NCBI GenBank assembly: GCA_022360735.1
Contig: JAKSCF010000062.1
Coordinates: 1 to 6,404, forward strand
Source of the DNA: Clostridia bacterium
GTDB taxonomy: Bacteria > Bacillota_A > Clostridia > Peptostreptococcales > JAAYPU01
Length of the DNA stretch: 6,404 nucleotides
Reading direction: 5' to 3'
Below the pieces are notes generated by a model that had not been told where the DNA came from, searched no databases, and was given only the letters and a program-made list of their open reading frames with translations. A program made the translations under genes and the position numbers. Below are positions 1 to 5,135 of the stretch, piece after piece; position 1 is the stretch's first letter; each line of letters begins with the position of its first letter.

Positions 1-256
1 AATCTCAATAAGTATTATTTTAACATAAAAAAATAAAATTACAGACATTTTATCATTAAGCATTTTAGTTAATTTATCCAATACTTTCCACTTATGTGCT
101 TTTACATACATATTAGCTCTTACATTTAAGTATTTTACAATATATTTATATGAAAGAGAAGTCTAAAATATATTTATCACTATTATTTGACGTTTTTTTT
201 ATTGAAAAGTTCCCAAAAAAAGATTTTGTGTAATAAAACGATTGGCCAATTCTAAA
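1..256. other. AT-rich intergenic region, no confident gene
   Basis: This stretch follows the leftward crt-hbd operon and is very AT-rich, with several homopolymer runs. The only open frame I found by hand is on the minus strand: an ATG at 111-109 opens 37 codons that run off the left edge without a stop. It is preceded only by a weak AAGAG-like sequence and the product (beginning MYVKAHKWKV) resembles nothing I recognise. It could be the 5' end of a gene outside the window, but in such AT-rich sequence it may be chance. A perfect 10-bp palindrome, ATTGGCCAAT, sits at 241-250 just beyond the hbd terminator; I assign it no function. Confidence 0.5.
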
Positions 257-298
257 CTTAAATAAAAAACCGCTCTTTCGAGCGATTCTTTATTTAAG
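257..298 (-). terminator. Intrinsic terminator of the crt-hbd operon
   Basis: Read on the minus strand just after the hbd stop, this is a 42-nt hairpin: an outer 10-bp A/T stem (CTTAAATAAA pairing with TTTATTTAAG), a single 1x1 mismatch, an inner 8-bp stem containing the CGCTC/GAGCG core and one G-U pair, and a GAAA tetraloop. The inner GC-rich stem is followed by a T-rich run (GTTTTTTATTT) as expected for Rho-independent termination. The near-perfect symmetry of the flanking A/T tracts means it could also work in the opposite direction. It starts about 10 nt after the hbd stop codon, so hbd is the last gene of the transcript. Confidence 0.88.
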
Positions 299-309
299 TA
301 GAGTATTTT

Positions 310-1161
310 CTATTTTTTACTGTAATCGTAGAAACCAATACCTGTTTTTCTACCCAGTTTATTTCCTCTTACCATTTTTCTAAGTAGTGGGTGGGGTCTG
401 TATTTTGAATCACCAAATTCACTGTAAAGCACTTCCATGATTGCTAAGCATACGTCTAGTCCAACTAAGTCACCTAATGCCAGAGGTCCCATAGGATGGT
501 TAGCGCCTAACATCATAGCTTGATCAATATCTTCCGGCTTTGCTACGCCATCAGCAAGAATTCCTATACCTTCATTGATCATTGGGATCAATATTCTGTT
601 AACTACAAATCCAGGAGCTTCTTCAACGCCAACAGGCGTTTTTCCTAAAGCGTTTGTTAATTCTAAGATAGTCGCTTTTGTATCTTCAGAAGTTGCAATA
701 CCTTTAATGATCTCTACCAGCTTCATCATTGGAACCGGATTAAAGAAATGCATTCCAATTATTTTATCCGGTCTATTTGTTGCAGCAGCTATTTCTGTAA
801 TTGAAAGTGAAGATGTGTTGGTTGCTAAGATGGTATCAGGTTTACATAATTCGTCTAATTCAGCAAATAAAGCTTTTTTAGCTTCTAAATCTTCTGTTGC
901 TGCTTCTATGATTAGATCCGCATCTTTTACGATTTCTATGTCCGTTGCACCTGTAATTCTGGATAGTATTTGTTCTTTATCTTCAGCCGTAATTTTTTCT
1001 TTTTTTACTAATCTATCTAGATTTTTTGTTACGGTTGCCATACCTTTATCGATAGATGTTTGTCTTCTACTTCTCATTACGACATCGTAACCGCATTGTG
1101 CTAATACTTGAACAATACCTGCACCCATTGTTCCTGTTCCGAGAACACCAATTTTTTTCAT
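310..1161 (-). CDS. hbd: 3-hydroxybutyryl-CoA (3-hydroxyacyl-CoA) dehydrogenase
   Basis: This cytoplasmic enzyme interconverts acetoacetyl-CoA and (S)-3-hydroxybutyryl-CoA in the butyrate/crotonyl-CoA pathway or in beta-oxidation. Its 283 residues match the usual length of clostridial Hbd. The N-terminal Rossmann domain has GTGTMG at residues 8-13. The expected catalytic residues are all visible: Ser117 in NTSSLS, His138 in GMHFFNP, Glu150, and Asn188 in PGFVVNR. The C-terminal helical domain holds [18 protein letters not shown] and ends in [14 protein letters not shown]. The ATG start lies 6 nt after AGGAGG (1168-1173). It follows crt by 27 nt and is closed by a strong terminator. One oddity: at the end of the second beta strand, where clostridial NADH-type enzymes read R-D-I-K, this protein reads R30-S31-R32-R33. 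Loss of the Asp and gain of Arg residues suggests NADP(H) preference; that is inference. The family assignment is very secure. Confidence 0.96.
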   Translation of the reverse strand: MKKIGVLGTGTMGAGIVQVLAQCGYDVVMRSRRQTSIDKGMATVTKNLDRLVKKEKITAEDKEQILSRITGATDIEIVKDADLIIEAATEDLEAKKALFAELDELCKPDTILATNTSSLSITEIAAATNRPDKIIGMHFFNPVPMMKLVEIIKGIATSEDTKATILELTNALGKTPVGVEEAPGFVVNRILIPMINEGIGILADGVAKPEDIDQAMMLGANHPMGPLALGDLVGLDVCLAIMEVLYSEFGDSKYRPHPLLRKMVRGNKLGRKTGIGFYDYSKK

Positions 1162-1188
1162 TTCACGCCTCCTAATGGTTAAATTTAC

Positions 1189-1965
1189 TTATTTCCCTTG
1201 AAATTTAGGTTTTCTTTTTTCTGTAAAGGCTGTCATGCCTTCCTTTTGATCTTTAGTTGCAAAACACATGCCAAACAAATCTGCTTCTATGCCTATACCG
1301 GTTTCTATATCTGTTTCTATTCCTGTTTTAATCGCCTTATTTGCATATTTTACCGCAAGGGGTGAATTTTTAATTATTTTATTAGCCATTTTTTTTGCCT
1401 CATCCATTAAATCTTCTCTTTCTACAGTCTTATTAACAAGACAAATGTGTTCAGCTTCCTGTGCATTTATGATGTCACCCGTTAAAATAAGTTCTTTTGA
1501 TTTCGCAAGACCTACCAGTCTTGGAAGTCTTTGTGTACCCGAAAATCCAGGAATAATACCCAGTCCAACTTCAGGCTGGCCAAATTTTGCTCTTGAACTG
1601 GCAATACGTAAATCACAGCACATAGCTAACTCACACCCGCCGCCTAACGCAAATCCATTAACCGCAGCGATGGTTGGTTTTTCAAGTTTTTCGATTTTTC
1701 TAAATATACCTTGGCCCATATTTCCAAATTTTCTTCCGCTTTCAAAATCCAAATCCTTCATTTGAGCTATGTCGGCTCCTGCGACAAAAGCCTTTCCTTC
1801 TCCAGTAATGACAACAACTTCGATCGAATCATCAGATGCAACTTCATCAATTGCTTTATCCAGATCAGACAGCACATCCATATTCAAAGCATTTAGAGCT
1901 TCCGGTCGATTGATTTTAATAATCCCTATTTTTTCTTCTTGCTCTAATATAATATGTTTGTACAT
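1189..1965 (-). CDS. crt: Crotonase / enoyl-CoA hydratase (3-hydroxybutyryl-CoA dehydratase)
   Basis: This enzyme catalyses reversible hydration of crotonyl-CoA (or short enoyl-CoA) to 3-hydroxybutyryl-CoA, the step next to the hbd product downstream. The 258-residue length is typical. Motifs in order are the oxyanion-hole loop AFVAGADI (59-66), the second oxyanion/glycine segment NGFALGGGCEL (103-113) with catalytic Glu112, and FGQPEVGLGIIPG (128-140) with the second catalytic Glu132; both acids of a true hydratase are present. The C-terminal end, EGMTAFTEKRKPKFQGK, is the normal family ending that packs against CoA. The ATG start is set by GGAGG (1973-1977) 7 nt upstream. It is the first gene of the crt-hbd pair. 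No thiolase, bcd or etf gene is nearby, so the physiological direction and chain length cannot be fixed from this window. Confidence 0.95.
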   Translation of the reverse strand: MYKHIILEQEEKIGIIKINRPEALNALNMDVLSDLDKAIDEVASDDSIEVVVITGEGKAFVAGADIAQMKDLDFESGRKFGNMGQGIFRKIEKLEKPTIAAVNGFALGGGCELAMCCDLRIASSRAKFGQPEVGLGIIPGFSGTQRLPRLVGLAKSKELILTGDIINAQEAEHICLVNKTVEREDLMDEAKKMANKIIKNSPLAVKYANKAIKTGIETDIETGIGIEADLFGMCFATKDQKEGMTAFTEKRKPKFQGK

Positions 1966-1993
1966 CGTAACACCTCCAAAATATGTAATGTTC

Positions 1994-2033
1994 TTTATAG
2001 TTTATCATAAAAAATATGCAAGAAATATTCCAA
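1994..2033 (-). promoter_or_regulatory. Candidate promoter(s) for crt-hbd
   Basis: Two overlapping sigma-A-like promoters can be read on the minus strand in the 95-nt gap between the kinase and crt. One is TTGCAT (2016-2021), a 16-nt spacer, then TATAAA (1994-1999), with transcription expected to begin about 20 nt before the crt ATG. The other is TTGGAA (2028-2033), an 18-nt spacer, then TATGAT (2004-2009). Both are imperfect, and such matches arise easily in AT-rich DNA. Their placement, and the lack of a strong terminator after the kinase, suggest crt-hbd has its own start and may also receive readthrough from the kinase gene. Confidence 0.42.
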
Positions 2034-2040
2034 ATTTTTA

Positions 2041-2057
2041 AGGGGACAGGTCACTGC
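2041..2057. repeat. GGGGACAGGT-type motif with weak hairpin, possible repeat remnant
   Basis: Directly after the kinase stop, the plus strand reads AGGGGACAGGTCACTGCC. GG(A)CAG and CTGCC can pair around a GTCA loop with one bulged A. The GGGGACAGGT string resembles short motifs I recall being scattered through clostridial genomes and linked to REP-type or IS200-like transposase ends; that link is from memory, not from this sequence. There is no second copy or transposase in the window. On the minus strand it is not followed by a proper T-tract, so it is a poor terminator for the kinase. Confidence 0.3.
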
Positions 2058-2060
2058 CAA

Positions 2061-3464
2061 TTATATATCCGAGAACTCAACTCTAACCTTTTGTCTGCAT
2101 ATATCCATATCTCTAATTACATCTGCATATTTAAAACGGTCATTTGTAAACATAGGTAAGTTGATAGAGAAAACATTATTGCCTTCGCAGTCACTACTGA
2201 TGCCTACTTTTCCGCCGTGCATTTTAGCATACTCTTTGACAAAATGAAGACCTAATCCTAATCCTTCGTGAGTTCGAGTTAAAAGGTTTTCTCCTTGATG
2301 AAATAACTTAAACATTTTTTCCTGCTCTTTAGGTTCAATTTTATTGCCTTTACTGCATACATCTATGTTTAGCTTCTGAGAAGTCTCATTAATATTAATA
2401 AGAATTTTACTATCCTTTTGTCCATATTTAATGGCATTGGAGAGTAGGTTTAAAATCATTTTTTCGAATTTATCAATATCTACCGCACAATAATTTGATT
2501 GCATATTATTCAGCAGTTCAATTCTTAATTTTTTTTGATTTGCATAATCCATAGAGGCATCCGTAATATTTTTAATCAGATTGGGAACATTACAGTTTTC
2601 AAAAGCTAAAGTCTCATGACAGGCATTCATTTCCATTAAATGAATAATATTTTCCGACAATTTTAACATTCTTAATAAATTTCTATCAAAAACAGCTGTG
2701 TATCTCAACATTTTTTCTCTAATTTCTTGATCTTCTATTTGATGTATCGTCACTAAACTATTAGTTATAACACCTTGCAAGACATTTATTGGCGTGCGAA
2801 GCTCATGACATATTTTAGCAAGTAATTCTTGTGAATATGGCAATTTTACTTCTAAATCAAAGGTTTCTTTTTTTTCTTCCACCTTATCCTTTATAATAAT
2901 CATACCTATTTTTTGATTTCCAACCGAATTATTGATTGTATCGATGTCATAATAATGCTCTACATTTTCTTGGTCAACAATCTTATAACCTGAAAGATGC
3001 AGGGGAACACTACTTTCTAATACCAGCTTAGTTAGTTGTTTAAAGTATTTATTATTTGTTATACACTGTTTACCTCCTTTTTTTGTTCCAAACATTTCAT
3101 CTGCTTGGGCATTTGTTAATAAAATTCCATTGTCTGAGAATACAAAAATTGCACCTGATGTCATTTCAAATAAAGAAAGATAAATACTTTTAAAAGTATC
3201 CAGTTTATTCTCCATCGTTTTATATTCTTTAATTTTTTTCAATCCTACCATTATGAATGTCACAATTATACTAATAGAAAGAATTTGTAGACCATACCAT
3301 TCCCATTCTATGGAATTTAACAGTGAATACAGTTCTGAAAAAGTACCACTTTTCCCATATCCTTGGGGATAAATTGAGAGATTTGAATAAATTAAAATAA
3401 TATTGAATAAGAATAAAGCATACAGTACAATGGTTATTCTCATCTTGCTGAGTTTTTCTACCAC
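2061..3464 (-). CDS. Membrane-bound PAS sensor histidine kinase (orphan)
   Basis: This is a two-component sensor kinase that should autophosphorylate on His220 and pass phosphate to an unknown regulator. In its 467 residues I see: a first membrane segment at about 10-27; an external loop of roughly 30 residues; a second membrane segment at about 58-75; a linker and PAS-like domain at about 85-190; a HisKA dimerisation domain with the H box CHELRTP (219-225); and an HATPase domain with the N box NLLSNAIKY (339-347, Asn343), an F box MFKLF (384-388) and the G2 box GLGLGL (401-406). The D box is degenerate: V-C-S-K-G-N-K-I (369-376) replaces the usual V-x-D-x-G-x-G-I. About 30 residues (438-467, ending VRVEFSDI) extend beyond the ATPase fold. 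No response regulator lies beside it; it is divergent from the aldo/keto reductase and upstream of crt. The family call is firm; the signal and partner are unknown. Confidence 0.93.
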   Translation of the reverse strand: MVEKLSKMRITIVLYALFLFNIILIYSNLSIYPQGYGKSGTFSELYSLLNSIEWEWYGLQILSISIIVTFIMVGLKKIKEYKTMENKLDTFKSIYLSLFEMTSGAIFVFSDNGILLTNAQADEMFGTKKGGKQCITNNKYFKQLTKLVLESSVPLHLSGYKIVDQENVEHYYDIDTINNSVGNQKIGMIIIKDKVEEKKETFDLEVKLPYSQELLAKICHELRTPINVLQGVITNSLVTIHQIEDQEIREKMLRYTAVFDRNLLRMLKLSENIIHLMEMNACHETLAFENCNVPNLIKNITDASMDYANQKKLRIELLNNMQSNYCAVDIDKFEKMILNLLSNAIKYGQKDSKILININETSQKLNIDVCSKGNKIEPKEQEKMFKLFHQGENLLTRTHEGLGLGLHFVKEYAKMHGGKVGISSDCEGNNVFSINLPMFTNDRFKYADVIRDMDICRQKVRVEFSDI

Positions 3465-3474
3465 TACAAATCAA

Positions 3475-3481
3475 CCACCTT
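3475..3481 (-). promoter_or_regulatory. Ribosome binding site setting the GTG start of the kinase
   Basis: On the minus strand AAGGTGG lies 10 nt before a GTG codon at 3464-3462. An in-frame TGA three codons upstream of the GTG rules out a longer protein. The first internal ATG (3443, residue 8) lacks a comparable Shine-Dalgarno sequence, so GTG is the preferred start. Confidence 0.7.
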
Positions 3482-3773
3482 ATTTTTTTATTGCCTTTTA
3501 CATTATACAACCTTCAATTTCATTTTTCTCTGACTTGTTTTGTCGAATACAAACTTCTTTTGTTGAGGTATAGCCGGCAGAGTAAAATTTTCAATAATTT
3601 GTAATTTTATAAATAAATATACATGCCGCTGTCGACTGATATTGTATGCTTAATTGATACATAACCACTCAAATTAAATGACCCATTTAGGTTAAAATAA
3701 TAAAGTTAAAATTTGATTTTATAGAAAATTGTTATATTGATATATTAATATATTTATTATTAATTCTTTGATA

Positions 3774-3802
3774 TTGACATCTTAAGTATACTTCTATATG
3801 AT
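3774..3802 (+). promoter_or_regulatory. Sigma-A promoter of the aldo/keto reductase gene
   Basis: The plus strand carries TTGACA (3774-3779), exactly 17 nt, then TATGAT (3797-3802): a perfect -35 box, ideal spacing and a -10 with one mismatch. Transcription should begin near 3808-3810 and give a leader of about 80 nt before the ATG at 3888. It is the best promoter in the window, predicting strong expression unless a repressor acts. Confidence 0.82.
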
Positions 3803-3836
3803 TCTAAATGAGTCACTATAATCAAAAGGATGTAAG

Positions 3837-3851
3837 AAACTATTATAGTTT
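3837..3851. promoter_or_regulatory. 15-bp dyad in the reductase leader, candidate operator
   Basis: AAACTAT-T-ATAGTTT is a perfect inverted repeat with 7-bp arms and a 1-nt centre, about 30-40 nt downstream of the predicted start site. A related half, ACTATAAT (3815-3822), lies upstream and can itself pair with ATTATAGT (3842-3849), giving an alternative 8-bp stem with a 19-nt loop. The position suits a repressor roadblock or an RNA-level element. AT-rich dyads also arise by chance, so I treat it as a candidate only. Confidence 0.35.
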
Positions 3852-3887
3852 TAACACTAATTTGAAAATACAAGGAGGTATGATTAA

Positions 3888-5027
3888 ATGGAGTATCGTC
3901 AATTTGAAAAATTAGGCATAAATGCATCATTACTTGGTTTGGGTACAATGAGGCTTCCAATTCTAAATGGAGAAAATAAAAATGTGGATGAGCAACAATC
4001 CATTGAGATGATTCGACATGCTATTGATCATGGCATTAATTATATTGATACCGCTTATCCGTATCATAATGGTAATAGCGAAATAGTCGTTGGAAAAGCA
4101 CTTAAAGATGGGTATCGGGATAAAGTTTACATTGCCGACAAAATGCCTCTTTGGCTGACTAAGTCAGAAAAAGATGTTTATAAAGTATTTGATACTCAAC
4201 TGGAGCGATTGGGCGTAGAATGTATTGATTTTTACTTAGTACATAATGTGACCGAAGCCATTTGGAAGCGTGCTTTGAAATATAATATTTTTGATTTTTT
4301 ACATAAGAAAAAAGCGGAAGGCAAAATCAAATATATTGGCTTTTCGTTTCATGGCGCAGGTGATTTTTTCAAAGAAGTCATGGACTATTATAACTGGGAT
4401 TTTTGCCAGATTCAGTTTAACTACATAGATACGAATTATCAAGCAGGCTTAGCAGGTCTTAAATACGCCGGTGAAAAGAACATTCCTGTAATCGTAATGG
4501 AACCATTAAAAGGCGGCCGATTGGCTATGACCCCTCCAGATTCAATACAGGCTTTATGGGATTCTCATTCATTAAAGCTTTCTCCTGCAGCATGGGGATT
4601 AAAATGGATAGCGAATTTTCCTGAAGTAAAGGTCATTCTAAGCGGTATGTCAAATATGGAACAGCTTAAGGAAAACATTAATACGTTAAAAGATATGAAA
4701 CCTAATTCATTAAGCAGCAGTGATTTGGAATTCATGGAACAAATAAAAACAGCGTATGACAAGCTTATAAAAATCAATTGTAGTACATGCAATTATTGCA
4801 TCCCTTGTCCATCAAAAGTTAATATCCCTAAAATATTCTCCTTCTACAATGAAATGCACCTATATAGTACACATGATATGATAAGGAAAGATTTTAATTT
4901 GTGGGTAGGTCCTAAGCAAAGGCCTTCTGCCTGTACAGAGTGTGGTATCTGCGAGGAACAATGTCCTCAGGGATTGCCTATTCGGGAATGGCTAAAAGAA
5001 GCTGGATCGGTTTTTGAGAAAAAGTAA
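3888..5027 (+). CDS. Aldo/keto reductase with C-terminal 4Fe-4S ferredoxin-like domain
   Basis: This is a predicted cytoplasmic oxidoreductase of the AKR superfamily, in the subgroup fused to a ferredoxin-like tail that is common in strict anaerobes; the substrate is unknown. The (beta/alpha)8 barrel covers about residues 1-285. The AKR tetrad is visible as Asp54 in NYIDTAYPY, Tyr59, Lys85 in IADK, and His119 in FYLVHN. Later barrel motifs include IGFSFHG (150-156), QIQFNYID (174-181), VIVMEPLKGG (201-210) and ILSGMSN (250-256). The tail has CSTCNYCIPCP (Cys298, 301, 304, 307), followed by CTECGICEEQCP (Cys349, 352, 355, 359), sufficient for two [4Fe-4S] clusters. The length (379) is normal. 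The ATG follows AAGGAGG (3872-3878) with 9-nt spacing and has its own strong promoter and terminator, so it is monocistronic. It is divergent from the histidine kinase. Whether electrons flow from NAD(P)H or ferredoxin cannot be told here. Confidence 0.93.
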   Translation: MEYRQFEKLGINASLLGLGTMRLPILNGENKNVDEQQSIEMIRHAIDHGINYIDTAYPYHNGNSEIVVGKALKDGYRDKVYIADKMPLWLTKSEKDVYKVFDTQLERLGVECIDFYLVHNVTEAIWKRALKYNIFDFLHKKKAEGKIKYIGFSFHGAGDFFKEVMDYYNWDFCQIQFNYIDTNYQAGLAGLKYAGEKNIPVIVMEPLKGGRLAMTPPDSIQALWDSHSLKLSPAAWGLKWIANFPEVKVILSGMSNMEQLKENINTLKDMKPNSLSSSDLEFMEQIKTAYDKLIKINCSTCNYCIPCPSKVNIPKIFSFYNEMHLYSTHDMIRKDFNLWVGPKQRPSACTECGICEEQCPQGLPIREWLKEAGSVFEKK

Positions 5028-5067
5028 GGATATATGATAAGTCATATAAATCTATGGCTAAAATTCA

Positions 5068-5098
5068 AAGAGAGGTTTTGCCGGGCAGAACCTCTTTT
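5068..5098. terminator. Bidirectional intrinsic terminator between convergent genes
   Basis: AGAGGTTTTGC (5071-5081) pairs with GCAGAACCTCT (5085-5095) around a 3-nt CGG loop, an 11-bp stem with one G-U pair that extends outward by about three A-U/G-U pairs. On the plus strand it is followed by TTTTCTTCTT and sits about 40 nt after the aldo/keto reductase stop. On the minus strand it lies about 40 nt after the stop of the convergent flavoprotein gene and is followed by a weaker T-containing run (TTTGAATTTT). It probably serves both genes, best for the plus strand. Confidence 0.85.
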
Positions 5099-5135
5099 CT
5101 TCTTACATCATAAATCATATATTTTATATCTATTT

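Larger units (their letters stand above)
3465..3887. other. Divergent intergenic region between kinase and aldo/keto reductase
   Basis: This 423-nt gap drives two divergent genes and is very AT-rich toward its right end. For the kinase (minus strand) the promoter is unclear. A perfect TATAAT lies at 3502-3507 but has a poor -35. A better-spaced but weaker pair, TTGAAA (3589-3594), 16 nt, TATACC (3567-3572), lies further up. For the reductase (plus strand) there is a near-consensus promoter, listed separately. Two dyads stand out: TAAATG-ACC-CATTTA at 3675-3689 and AAACTAT-T-ATAGTTT at 3837-3851. I see no convincing coding sequence in the gap. Confidence 0.6.

Noticed and set aside
241..250. 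Perfect palindrome ATTGGCCAAT downstream of the hbd terminator
   Set aside because: A lone 10-bp palindrome with no second copy and no promoter beside it; too little to call an operator.
575..1090. 171-codon plus-strand open frame across hbd
   Set aside because: It is the antisense shadow of a gene whose catalytic residues are all recognisable, and its translation shows no domain.
1295..1330. Short repeated TTTCTAT/TATCTG units within crt
   Set aside because: They encode the I-E-T-D-I-E-T-G-I-G-I-E stretch, which fits the normal helical segment of crotonases, so codon-level similarity explains the repetition.
1268..1765. 165-codon plus-strand open frame across crt
   Set aside because: Antisense shadow of crotonase; no ribosome binding site or recognisable product.
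1769..2041. 90-codon plus-strand open frame spanning the crt start and the gap beyond it
   Set aside because: Mostly antisense to crt; composition is Ser/Ile-rich shadow sequence without a credible start.
3271..3510. 79-codon minus-strand frame overlapping the kinase N-terminus
   Set aside because: Different frame from a kinase start supported by a Shine-Dalgarno and two membrane segments; the product has no family features.
3760..3960. 66-codon minus-strand frame overlapping the reductase promoter and start
   Set aside because: It overlaps a near-consensus promoter and the 5' end of a clear gene on the other strand; no ribosome binding site evident.
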